Notes: generated by a model not told the origin, from the sequence alone. Positions 1 to 6,293 are shown, numbered from the stretch's first letter. The stretch is 13,151 bases of DNA from Streptosporangiaceae bacterium (GCA_025934635.1 JAICWX010000244.1:1-13151); one strand, 5' to 3'. Numbers and translations are program-made.

Positions 1-13
1 ACGGCTTCAGTAA

Positions 14-49
14 AACCCCCCCCCCCCTAGGGTTTATGTTGGGGGGGTT
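14..49 (-). terminator. Possible rho-independent terminator / long G-C hairpin
   Basis: A 9-bp perfect inverted repeat, AACCCCCCC (14-22) and GGGGGGGTT (41-49), flanks a loop that also contains a nested AAACCC (13-18) / GGGTTT (30-35) pair. Read on the minus strand the stem is followed by a short run of four T, so it could end transcripts from lsr2, whose stop codon lies about 110 bp away. The run of 12 C at 16-27 makes alternative pairings possible and is prone to slippage or sequencing error. What lies beyond position 1 is unknown, so it could also serve a gene coming the other way. Confidence 0.4.
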
Positions 50-159
50 GTTGTTGCCGGGACGTGAGTTATTTGTGTGGGCGCCTTTCCGGGCGCTGGG
101 GGGGGGCGCCGGGCCTGGCGGGCCCGGCCGCACGATCCGCTCGCGCGTGTGCCGCGGCG

Positions 160-501
160 TTATTTTCCGGTGGCCGCCTTGAACTTGACCACCAGTTCGG
201 CGGGCACCCGGCCGCGGTCTTTTACGTCAATGCCCTGGGACTTGGCCCACTCGCGGACTTCGGTGGTGTTCAGCCCGGTGGCCGGGGCCCGTCGCGCCGT
301 CCGCGCTGGCCGCCGGGCGGCCCCGCCCCCGGCCCGCCGGGCCGCACCGACGTAGGGCGCGAGCGCCTCACGCAGCGCCTGGGCATGATCGGCGTTCAGG
401 TCGATCTCGTACTCGGAGCCGTCCAGCCCGAAACGGACTGTCCCTTCGGCTTCACTTCCGTCGAGGTCGTCGACGAACACAGTCTGTATCTTCTGAGCCA
501 C
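160..501 (-). CDS. lsr2: Lsr2-family nucleoid-associated protein (H-NS-like xenogeneic silencer)
   Basis: A 113-residue protein, the normal length for Lsr2, the actinobacterial DNA-bridging protein that coats AT-rich and foreign DNA. The N-terminal half (about residues 1-50, starting MAQKIQTVFVDDLDG) is the dimerisation domain. A basic Ala/Arg linker follows (about 53-74). The C-terminal DNA-binding domain (about 78-113) carries the family's EVREWAKSQGIDV stretch and the AT-hook-like RGR at 97-99 that inserts into the minor groove. The start is GTG at 499-501, with a purine-rich GAGAGGAAAG just upstream on the minus strand, and the stop is TAA at 160-162. It is transcribed away from the catabolic island and shares no operator with it. 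Many actinomycetes carry more than one Lsr2 paralogue, and the sequence alone does not say whether this is the main one. Confidence 0.95.
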   Translation of the reverse strand: MAQKIQTVFVDDLDGSEAEGTVRFGLDGSEYEIDLNADHAQALREALAPYVGAARRAGGGAARRPARTARRAPATGLNTTEVREWAKSQGIDVKDRGRVPAELVVKFKAATGK

Positions 502-1022
502 GGTGTTTCTTTCCTCTCACCAGTTTTTTGGTGTACCAGCGTAGACAACCAAAGCGCCGGACGCGTGCCGCCACACCGGAAACAACCGGCAGGACACGGC
601 CGTGAACCATACGCTGCCGAGGCACCCGGACGGCGAGGGAACAAGCACCCTCCGCGCTCACCCCGAGCGAGATCTGATAACGGAGCCTTTAAGTTAAGGA
701 GTTTCGTTCTCAGCGCACACGTTACCGGACGAATTCTGCTGGCTGACGGAAGGGGCGACCGCGTTTCCGCGCGTATTCGGGGAATTCTCCTGAGCGACCC
801 GGCGTGGCCCGGGCCGGCGGCCGGGAAAGAGGGCATGAACGGGTCCGTTACGGGCGGGCCGAGCCCGTTTGGTCACTAGTGATGCCGCGACGGCCGGCGG
901 CGACGGGACGGGGACCCGCTGCGGACGGGGCCGCGCCCCGGGTCGGCCGCCTGCGGAATGTAGCGCCGCAGACACATATGGCAATCCGGCGAACACGTTT
1001 GGCATCAGAGTGCTAGCCGAGA
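502..1022. other. Non-coding stretch upstream of lsr2
   Basis: I see no credible gene in these 521 bases; the open frames crossing it have shadow-like composition rich in Arg, Pro and Gly. It contains a locally AT-rich patch (about 671-712) with an imperfect palindrome, CCTT-N6-AAGG (687-700). It also holds a near-palindrome around GAATTC (779-790), an inverted repeat ACGGGC (850-855) / GCCCGT (863-868) followed by TTT, and a perfect 10-bp palindrome TCACTAGTGA (873-882). The lsr2 promoter should lie here on the minus strand, but I could not fix its -35 and -10 boxes. Confidence 0.5.
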
Positions 1023-1397
1023 GTGACCATCCGGTCTAGGCTGACGAACACCGGACCGGTCGGGCCGGCTGAGGGTGGGGAGTTGGAGCCGTTGAGTATC
1101 GCCGTTCAATGGGTGGTCTTCTCCGAGCTGAGCACCGATGCCATGATCGCTACCGGGATCACCGACGAGCCGTCGACGGCCCGGTGGATGGTGGAGACGA
1201 TCCTGGCCGACACCAGCCATGCGGGCTGGGGCGAGGTACGCCGGGTGCCGGTGCCCGGCGTGGAGCCCAGCGAGACGGAGCTGAGCCAGTGGCCGGCCCG
1301 GGGCGAGGTGTACGTATGCCGCCGATCGACCCTGGGCGGGTACGCCTGGCAGCCGCTGTTCCCCGCCTACCCGGCCAGGGCCGCGGCCGCGCGCTAG
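1023..1397 (+). CDS. Small conserved-looking hypothetical protein
   Basis: A protein of up to 124 residues that I cannot assign to a named family. The central part has ordinary globular composition (SIAVQWVVFSELSTD, then TARWMVETILADTSHAGWGEV, then EVYVCRRS and YAWQPLFP), unlike a shadow frame. It has no signal peptide, membrane segment or Cys/His metal motif. The coordinates use the GTG at 1023, which has a weak ribosome site. Two TTG codons in frame, at 1083 and 1092, each follow a strong purine-rich site (GAGGG at 1071-1075, GGGGAG at 1077-1082). Starting at either one removes the low-complexity first 20 or so residues and puts the start right before the folded-looking part, so the true start may be there. 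The stop is TAG at 1395-1397. It lies before the first regulon promoter and carries no copy of the operator, so a link to lipid metabolism is not shown. Confidence 0.6.
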   Translation: MTIRSRLTNTGPVGPAEGGELEPLSIAVQWVVFSELSTDAMIATGITDEPSTARWMVETILADTSHAGWGEVRRVPVPGVEPSETELSQWPARGEVYVCRRSTLGGYAWQPLFPAYPARAAAAR

Positions 1398-1431
1398 CGG
1401 CCAGGCCGGGCCGCCGTGACCGGGCGTCTCC

Positions 1432-1470
1432 TGACCGCGCCGGCCTTGACCGCGCCTCACTTGACAGGGC
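1432..1470 (+). repeat. Degenerate 15-bp direct repeats ending in the -35 box
   Basis: TGACCGCGCC occurs at 1432-1441 and again at 1447-1456. A third, diverged unit (TGACAGGGC, 1462-1470) follows with the same 15-bp period. The third unit contributes the TTGACA -35 box of the promoter before the DUF35 gene. Confidence 0.5.
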
Positions 1471-1511
1471 AGCCGTCCGCCTTAGAGGGTAATTCCAGAA
1501 AATCATTCTGG
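1461..1511 (+). promoter_or_regulatory. Promoter-operator A for the DUF35/thiolase operon
   Basis: A -35 box TTGACA (1461-1466) is followed 28 bp later by the perfect inverted repeat CCAGAA-AATCA-TTCTGG (1495-1511). A weak -10 is possible at TAGAGG (1483-1488, 16-bp spacing). The operator would sit over the transcription start, as expected for repression. The same -35/operator spacing recurs at three other promoters in the window. The extended half site TAATTCCAGAA is identical in promoter B. The ribosome site GGGAGGG (1519-1525) and ATG (1531) follow. Confidence 0.75.
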
Positions 1512-1530
1512 TAATGGCGGGAGGGTTCGC

Positions 1531-1941
1531 ATGGCGGCCAAGCCGGTCCCGGTGCCGACGCCGGAAACGCAGCCGTTCTGGGACGGCTGCGCCGCGGGCG
1601 AACTGCGCATCCAGCGCTGCGACGACTGCGGGCGGCCCTATTTCTACCCGCGGCCGGTCTGCCCGGCCTGCGGCTCGCAGAACGTCCGCTGGTTCACCGC
1701 CAGCGGCCGGGCCACCCTGTACTCCTATGTGATCAACCACCGGCCGGCCCCCGGCTTCGAGGACGACACGCCCTACGCGATCGCCGTCGTCGAGCTGGCG
1801 GAGGGACCGCGGATGATGACGAACATCACCGGGCTGCCCGCCACGCCGGAAGCGCTGGAGCTCGACATGCCCCTGCGCGTCAGGTTCGAGCCGCGGGGCG
1901 ACGTCAGCCTGCCGGTGTTCGGCCCGGAGGAGGACCGATGA
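1531..1941 (+). CDS. DUF35 / zinc-ribbon OB-fold protein (ChsH2-like partner of an Ltp thiolase)
   Basis: A 136-residue protein of the DUF35 family, small acyl-CoA-binding partners of thiolase-like or hydratase subunits. The N-terminal rubredoxin-like zinc ribbon has four cysteines, C30-x2-C33 and C44-x2-C47. An OB-fold follows (about 58-131), with the typical RATLYSYVINHRPAPGF start and an acidic C-terminal tail. In the family this protein is usually encoded beside an Ltp-type enzyme and the two form a complex, as with ChsH2 and Ltp2 in actinobacterial steroid side-chain breakdown. Here its TGA stop overlaps the ATG of the thiolase gene (ATGA, 1938-1941), which fits making the two subunits together. 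The start ATG at 1531 has a strong GGGAGGG site 5 bases upstream. It is the first gene behind promoter A. Confidence 0.88.
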   Translation: MAAKPVPVPTPETQPFWDGCAAGELRIQRCDDCGRPYFYPRPVCPACGSQNVRWFTASGRATLYSYVINHRPAPGFEDDTPYAIAVVELAEGPRMMTNITGLPATPEALELDMPLRVRFEPRGDVSLPVFGPEEDR

Positions 1942-3086
1942 GCTCGACGGGCGTGATTATCGCGGGTGCGGCCGAGACCGACCAGCTCGGCAAGCTGCCT
2001 GACCACTCCACCTTGCAGCTGCACATCGAGGGCGCGCTGAATGCGGTGGCCGATGCGGGCCTGTCGCTGCGCGACATCGACGGGATCGCGACCGTCTCCG
2101 CGCCGGGTCCGGTCCAGGTGGCACACGCACTGGGCATCACCCCCGACTGGATCGACGGGACCGGCGTCGGCGGCACCTCGTTCCTGCTCCACGTCCGGCA
2201 CGCGGCGGCGGCCATCCGGGCCGGCTACGCCAAGACGATCCTGATCACCCACGGCGAGTCGGGCCGGTCCCGGGTAGGTGCCTCGCGGTGGCGGATGGAC
2301 GCGTCCTCGCCGGCGGGCCAGTTCGAGGCGCCGTACGGGACGTTCGGCCCGACGACCACGTTCACCATTCCGCTGCTCCGCTACATGAAGGAGTACGGGC
2401 TGACCCACGAGCAGCTGGCCTACGTGGCGGTGGCCCAGCGCCGGTGGGCGGCCAAGAACCCGCGCGCGGCCTTCCGCGACCCGATCACGGTCGAGGACGT
2501 GCTGGCCTCGCGGATGGTGGCCTACCCGTTCCACCTGCTGGAATGCTGCCTGGTCACCGACGGCGGCGGCGCCCTGATCGTGACCTCGGCCGACCGCGCC
2601 GGGGAGTTCCCCAAGCCCGCGGTTCACGTGCTGGGGACGGGCGAGTCATCGGAGACGCCGATGATCTCGCAGCTGGTGGACTTCACCGAATCCCAGGCGT
2701 TCCGGCTGGCCGGGCGGTCGGCCTTCGCCGAGGCGGGCATCGGCGTGGCCGACGTGGATCACGTGATGATCTACGACGCGTTCGCCCACGTGCCCATCTA
2801 CGGGCTCGAGGCGCTTGGCTTCATGGCCAAGGGCGAGGCCGGCCCGTTCATCGCGGACGGCAACACCGAGCCGGGCGGGTCGCTGCCGCTGAACACCAAC
2901 GGCGGCGGCCTGTCCTACACCCACACCGGGATGTACGGGATGTTCGCCATCCAGGAGGGCGTGCGGCAGTTGCGTGGCGAAGCGGCCGCGCAGATCGAAT
3001 CGCCGGAGGTCAGCGTGGTGCTCGGCAACGGCGGTATGTTCGCCACGGCCGGCGTCCTGGTCCTGGGCCGCTCGCCGCGCTCATAG
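1938..3086 (+). CDS. Ltp-type thiolase-fold protein (lipid-transfer/retro-aldolase-like)
   Basis: A 382-residue thiolase-superfamily protein of the non-specific lipid-transfer (SCP-x/Ltp) branch. Visible marks are GGTSFLLHV at 78-86, where true thiolases carry their nucleophilic cysteine; ECCLVTDGGGALIVT at 202-216; YDAFAHVP at 279-286; the NTNGGGLSYTHTG loop at 319-331; and a C-terminal LGNGGMFATAGVLVLG at 362-377. Both canonical thiolase cysteines are missing (Ser/Thr in the first place, NGGM in the second). This argues against Claisen-type thiolysis and for the Ltp2-like retro-aldol cleavage or a carrier role. It is coupled by ATGA overlap to the DUF35 gene, with GGAGGAGG (1926-1933) as ribosome site. 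Its 3' end overlaps the convergent LLM remnant by 6 bp. The substrate cannot be read from the sequence. Confidence 0.85.
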   Translation: MSSTGVIIAGAAETDQLGKLPDHSTLQLHIEGALNAVADAGLSLRDIDGIATVSAPGPVQVAHALGITPDWIDGTGVGGTSFLLHVRHAAAAIRAGYAKTILITHGESGRSRVGASRWRMDASSPAGQFEAPYGTFGPTTTFTIPLLRYMKEYGLTHEQLAYVAVAQRRWAAKNPRAAFRDPITVEDVLASRMVAYPFHLLECCLVTDGGGALIVTSADRAGEFPKPAVHVLGTGESSETPMISQLVDFTESQAFRLAGRSAFAEAGIGVADVDHVMIYDAFAHVPIYGLEALGFMAKGEAGPFIADGNTEPGGSLPLNTNGGGLSYTHTGMYGMFAIQEGVRQLRGEAAAQIESPEVSVVLGNGGMFATAGVLVLGRSPRS

Positions 3087-3644
3087 TTCGTCGGCGAGGG
3101 TGCGCAAGCGTTCGACCAGGCGCAGGCGGCCGGCGTGGTCGGGGGCCAGCGGACGGACGGTGAGGGTGGTGACACCGGAGGCGGCCAGGGCGCTCAGCCG
3201 GTCGCGCAGGTGTCCCTCGGGCCCGATCAGGGACGTCTTGACCAGGAGATCCTCCGGGACGGCCGCCTCGGCCTCCTTCTTCCGGCCCGCCAGGTAGCGG
3301 TCCTGGATCTCCCGCGCCGCCTCGGGATACCCGGACTTGCTGGCCAGGTCGTTATAGAAATTGCGGCCGCGGGCGCCCATGCCGCCGATGTACAGCGCGC
3401 GGCCGGGGCGGGTCAGCTCATGCAGGTGGCGGACGTCCTCACCGATGGCCAGGGCCACGCCCACGTGCACGTCGAGCGGCCCCAGGACGGGATCGCGCCG
3501 GGCGCCGCCCGCCGCGAGCGGGCCGCCCCAGACGTCGGCCGCCTTCTCCGGGATTTAGAAGGGCGGCTGCCAGCCATCGGCCAGCTCGGCGGCGAGCGCG
3601 ACGTTCTGCGGGCCGATGGCCGCGATCACGACCTGGATGCTCCA
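3081..3644 (-). pseudogene. Decayed LLM-class F420-type oxidoreductase (C-terminal half with internal stop)
   Basis: Read on the minus strand from 3644, the translation begins with a match to the middle of Rv3520c-like F420-dependent oxidoreductases (VVIAAIGPQNVALAAE, then LADGWQPPF). It then meets an in-frame TAA at 3555-3557, where I would expect an aromatic residue, probably Tyr (a one-base change from TAC or TAT). It resumes in the same frame with IPEKAADVWGGPL and runs to the natural C-terminus (GGMGARGRNFYNDLA, TSLIGPEG, GVTTLTVRPL; stop TGA 3081-3083). About 186 codons remain of the roughly 330-350 usual for the family. The N-terminal flavin-barrel half is absent, with a TGA at 3645-3647 where a tandem repeat begins. 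The part after the stop keeps a 129-residue open frame from ATG 3470, but it lacks the N-terminal half and is unlikely to be functional. Confidence 0.85.
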
Positions 3645-3645
3645 T

Positions 3646-3687
3646 CAATGCCGTCAGCCGCGCCGCCAATGCCGTCAGCCGCGCCGC
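3646..3687. repeat. Perfect 21-bp tandem duplication
   Basis: Two identical 21-bp units, each beginning CAATGCCGTCAG, lie head to tail at 3646-3666 and 3667-3687. They start where the LLM remnant loses its homology, so they mark the edge of the deletion or rearrangement. Confidence 0.9.
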
Positions 3688-3718
3688 TCGGGACGAAGCG
3701 GCATGAGGTCAGGTGCAC

Positions 3719-3736
3719 CATAGGCATCATAGGTAT
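3719..3736. repeat. Imperfect 9-bp tandem repeat
   Basis: CATAGGCAT (3719-3727) is followed directly by CATAGGTAT (3728-3736), with one mismatch. It lies in the non-coding stretch between the LLM remnant and promoter D (3688-3803), in which I see no gene. Confidence 0.6.
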
Positions 3737-3803
3737 CGGGAACACCAGGCATGGGGCGGCGGCGGGCGGTGCTCTGGCTGCCCCAATACGACGCGGGCGG
3801 ATC

Positions 3804-3854
3804 TTGACGGTTACGGCGGAACCAGGTCGAATAGGTACCAGAATCAGTTTCTAG
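3804..3854 (+). promoter_or_regulatory. Promoter-operator D for the R2-like oxidase operon
   Basis: A -35 box TTGACG (3804-3809) is followed 28 bp later by the inverted repeat CCAGAA-TCAGT-TTCTAG (3838-3854). TCGAAT (3827-3832) gives a plausible -10 at 17-bp spacing. The geometry is identical to promoters A, B and C, which ties the R2-like/SCP2 operon to the acyl-CoA genes. A leader of about 40 bases leads to ATG 3881. Confidence 0.72.
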
Positions 3855-3880
3855 TATTAGCTACGGCAGAAGAGGCCGGC

Positions 3881-4885
3881 ATGACCGAACGCAAGAGCCC
3901 GACGGCCGTTCTCCGGGAAGGCCCCCGGGCGCTGAGCGACGAGCAGGTGCGCGAGATCGAGGAGTCCGAGCTCCAGGCCGTGCTGAACGTCGACATCGAC
4001 GACGTCATCGAGTACGTCCACAAGGACCTGCGGTCGCTGCCGGACTTCACCACCCTGTACCGCAAGTACCTCAAGCAGCGCTGGGACGTCTACGACCTCG
4101 ACTTCACCCAGGACAAGATCGACTGGGAAGAGAAGATGACTGAGGCCGAGCGGCAGTCGTTCATCGCCGTCGCGTCCGGCTTCCACCACGGCGAGCGGCA
4201 GGTCGAGATCGAGCTGCCGGTGTTCATGATCGGCGCCAGCGAGGAGGAGAAGCTCCACATCGCCGCGCAGATCGAGGACGAGGCCCGGCACACCGTCTTC
4301 TTCGACCGGTTCTACCGCGAGGTGGTCGGCCTCAAGGGCGAGTCCATCATGGACATCCTCGACGCGTCGTTCCCGTGGGTGTCCGAGACGTTCGTCGCGC
4401 CGTTCGGCTTGCTCGCCTACCAGGCGGAAGAGCTGCGGCAGAACCCATACGACGCGCGGGCCCGTATCCGCTACGGAACGAACTACTTCCTGTGGATCGA
4501 GGGCGTCCTCGCGCTGTCGGTGATGAAGGTGACGCTGTCCTATGCCCGCTGGCGCGGGTTCCTGCCCGCCTACTACACCGGCTTCACCGCCACCTGCCGG
4601 GACGAGTCCCGGCACGTCCAGGGCGGCATGCGCTACCTGCAGGACGCGGTGCGCAAGGACCCCACGATGATCAACGAGATCCACGACACCCTGCGGACTA
4701 TCTTGTCGGTCTCCGGGGTGGTCAGCCGGCGCGTCTACTACGAGCCGCTGGGCTGGACCGACGAGGAGGTGCGGGTGCTGTTCTTCCAGCAGCTGCGGCG
4801 CAAGCTGAACGACGTCGGCATCGGGCTCTCGCCCGACCTCGAGGACCTGCTCGAGAAGGTCCAGCCGGTGCTGGCGGGCGGCTGA
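3881..4885 (+). CDS. R2-like diiron oxidase (ribonucleotide-reductase-R2 fold, R2lox-like)
   Basis: A 334-residue ferritin-like protein with a full set of likely diiron ligands on four helices: E105 (HHGER), E134 and H137 (EDEARH), E207 (FLWIEG), E242 and H245 (DESRH). The tyrosyl-radical position of class Ia R2 (four residues after the first His) is F141. The protein stands without a large NrdA/NrdE subunit, so a ribonucleotide reductase role is unlikely. V108 lies 3 after the first Glu and Y202 lies 5 before the third. These are the same offsets as the Val and Tyr that crosslink in R2lox ligand-binding oxidases such as Mycobacterium tuberculosis Rv0233, which also sits beside a TetR and a FadE gene (both from memory). 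Start ATG 3881 has AGAAGAGG (3868-3875) upstream; the open frame extends further 5', but only through the promoter. It is followed after 3 bp by the SCP2-like gene. Family assignment is firm at the R2-like level and tentative for R2lox. Confidence 0.8.
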   Translation: MTERKSPTAVLREGPRALSDEQVREIEESELQAVLNVDIDDVIEYVHKDLRSLPDFTTLYRKYLKQRWDVYDLDFTQDKIDWEEKMTEAERQSFIAVASGFHHGERQVEIELPVFMIGASEEEKLHIAAQIEDEARHTVFFDRFYREVVGLKGESIMDILDASFPWVSETFVAPFGLLAYQAEELRQNPYDARARIRYGTNYFLWIEGVLALSVMKVTLSYARWRGFLPAYYTGFTATCRDESRHVQGGMRYLQDAVRKDPTMINEIHDTLRTILSVSGVVSRRVYYEPLGWTDEEVRVLFFQQLRRKLNDVGIGLSPDLEDLLEKVQPVLAGG

Positions 4886-4888
4886 GCC

Positions 4889-5362
4889 ATGACCGCACCT
4901 GATTTCTTCAGCCCGCGGTGGGCGGACGCGGTCCGGGACGCGCTGACCGCGGGCCCGGACGAGGCGGCCCGGGCGAGCAAGCTGCAGGAGTACTGGGACT
5001 TCTTCGACTTCCTCAAGAGCATGTACCCGGCGTCCTGGGCGCTGGGCTGCCGCGACCTGCCCACCGGGAAAGGCACCTCGTACCTGTTCGTGCAGTGGGG
5101 CGACGGCAAGGTCACCGATGCCCGGATCATCGGCCCGGACGATCCCTCGCCCGCCTCCCCGCCCCCCTCCATGGCCAGCTACGTGCTCGGCATGGACTAC
5201 CAGGACTGGAAGGCGCTGCACGACGGCTACGACGCGCAGCGCACGGTCATGTACCGCAAGATGCTCCTCGAGGAGGGGGACCTCCTCGAGTTCTTCAAGG
5301 GCATCTACTTCTTCGTCGAGTCCCTGGCCGTCATCGGCACGGTCCCGGCCCGCTACCCCTAA
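4889..5362 (+). CDS. SCP2-like sterol/lipid-carrier-type protein
   Basis: A 157-residue protein with the layout of stand-alone SCP-2 domains. A helical N-terminus with many aromatic residues (about 28-50, EYWDFFDFLKSMYPASW) leads to beta strands around GTSYLFVQWGDGKV (62-75) and DARII (77-81). Next comes the YVLGMDYQDWKALHDG stretch (98-113), the usual position of the SCP2 dW..L..G pattern. The C-terminal helices are RKMLLEEGDLLEFFKGI (123-139) and an aromatic helix. SCP2 domains hold lipids or acyl-CoA in a hydrophobic tunnel. The gene lies 3 bp after the R2-like oxidase, so the two are surely co-transcribed, and it may present a hydrophobic substrate to the oxidase (inference). It has no signal peptide. 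The family call rests on pattern rather than on strict motifs, so it is moderate. Confidence 0.62.
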   Translation: MTAPDFFSPRWADAVRDALTAGPDEAARASKLQEYWDFFDFLKSMYPASWALGCRDLPTGKGTSYLFVQWGDGKVTDARIIGPDDPSPASPPPSMASYVLGMDYQDWKALHDGYDAQRTVMYRKMLLEEGDLLEFFKGIYFFVESLAVIGTVPARYP

Positions 5363-5385
5363 GGACTCTAAAACCAAGGACCCTA
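5361..5385. repeat. 10-bp direct repeat at a convergent gene junction
   Basis: AAGGACTCTA (5361-5370) and AAGGACCCTA (5376-5385) lie 5 bp apart and span the stop codons of the SCP2-like gene (TAA 5360-5362) and the convergent SDR (TAG, 5383-5385 complement). I see no hairpin terminator in this 20-bp gap. Confidence 0.5.
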
Positions 5386-6258
5386 GCGGCCGACGATCGG
5401 GCCGAACGACCGCTCGACCTGCTCGGCGAGCTCGTCCGCGTCCCACGGGCCGCGGCCGATCAGGCGGCTCACCGGCTCGGGATTGTTGTACAGGGAGACC
5501 TCGTAGCCGGAGGAGTGGATGACCCGGCCGGTGATCCAGCCGGAACGCTCGCTGGCCAGGTAGGCGACGATCGGGGCCACGTTGTCCGGGGACCACTCGT
5601 CCTCGTTCGGCCGGGTCCGGCGGCGGTCGGTCGGGATCGACGCGGTCATCCGGGTGGCCGCGCCCGGCGAGATGGCGTTGACCGTGACGCCGTACTTGGC
5701 CAGCGAGTGGGCCGAGGAGTAGGTGAGCCCGACGATGCCCATCTTGGCCGCCGCGTAGTTCGGCTGGCCGGGCGCGCCGTGCAGGCCGGAGACCGAGGTG
5801 AAGTTGATGATGCGGTTCTGCGCGGCTTCCTCGCGCAGCGAGCGCCAGTGCGCCGACGCGAACCTGGTGGTGTTGAAGGTGCCCTTCAGGTGCACCCGGA
5901 TGACGTCGTCCCACTCCTGCTCGGTCATGTTGAAGACCATCCGGTCGCGCAGGATGCCGGCCACGTTGACCAGGATGTCGAGCCGGCCGAACTGCTCGAT
6001 GGCGGACTCGATCAGGTTCTCGGCCGCGGCGAAGTCGGAGATGTCGGCGCCGTTGGCGATGGCCTTCCCGCCGGCCTCGGCGATCTCGGTCACCACGTCG
6101 TGCGCGGGCCCGGCGTCCTGCCCGGAACCGTCCACCGACGCGCCGAGGTCGTTGACCACCACCGAGGCGCCCTCGCTGGCCAGCAGCATCGATACCGACC
6201 TGCCGATGCCCCGGCCGGCGCCGGTGACGATCGCGACCCGCCCGTCCAGACGTGCCAT
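5383..6258 (-). CDS. MFE-2-type short-chain dehydrogenase ((3R)-hydroxyacyl-CoA dehydrogenase-like)
   Basis: A 291-residue SDR. It has the cofactor motif TGAGRGIG at 12-19, an acidic VVNDLG at 34-39 that favours NAD(H), NVAG at 98-101, and catalytic Ser155, Tyr168 and Lys172 (NYAAAK). The NDLGASVDGSG loop, AGGKAIANG (62-70) and VHLKGTF (122-128) are hallmarks of the SDR domain of peroxisomal multifunctional enzyme 2 / HSD17B4 and its mycobacterial relatives. These oxidise (3R)-hydroxyacyl-CoAs in beta-oxidation. The His in VHLKGTF replaces the usual tetrad Asn, as I recall for that branch. Start ATG (6256-6258 complement) has GAGGGGAGC just upstream. The gene is transcribed from promoter B, divergent from the TetR gene, and converges on the SCP2-like gene. 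It probably supplies the hydroxyacyl-CoA oxidation step of the island. Confidence 0.88.
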   Translation of the reverse strand: MARLDGRVAIVTGAGRGIGRSVSMLLASEGASVVVNDLGASVDGSGQDAGPAHDVVTEIAEAGGKAIANGADISDFAAAENLIESAIEQFGRLDILVNVAGILRDRMVFNMTEQEWDDVIRVHLKGTFNTTRFASAHWRSLREEAAQNRIINFTSVSGLHGAPGQPNYAAAKMGIVGLTYSSAHSLAKYGVTVNAISPGAATRMTASIPTDRRRTRPNEDEWSPDNVAPIVAYLASERSGWITGRVIHSSGYEVSLYNNPEPVSRLIGRGPWDADELAEQVERSFGPIVGR

Positions 6259-6293
6259 GCCAGCTCCCCTCGCCGGCCGCAGCCGCGGCCGGG

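Noticed and set aside
64..879. Long plus-strand open frame over lsr2 and the gap
   Set aside because: It lies antisense to a clear lsr2 gene and its product is low-complexity Gly/Pro/Arg, as expected from a shadow frame in high-GC DNA.
873..882. Perfect palindrome TCACTAGTGA as an operator
   Set aside because: A single 10-bp palindrome with no second copy and no clear promoter nearby can occur by chance.
3713..3880. N-terminal extension of the R2-like oxidase
   Set aside because: The extra 56 residues are His/Arg/Gly-rich, run through promoter D and its operator, and have no family similarity; ATG 3881 has a good ribosome site.
3881..4885. Ribonucleotide reductase small subunit
   Set aside because: No large subunit is nearby, the radical Tyr position is Phe, and the gene sits in a lipid regulon.
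3857..5914. 685-residue minus-strand open frame
   Set aside because: It covers the R2-like and SCP2-like genes antisense and part of the SDR in another frame; its composition (Arg, Val, Leu, Gly rich, no motif) marks it as a shadow.
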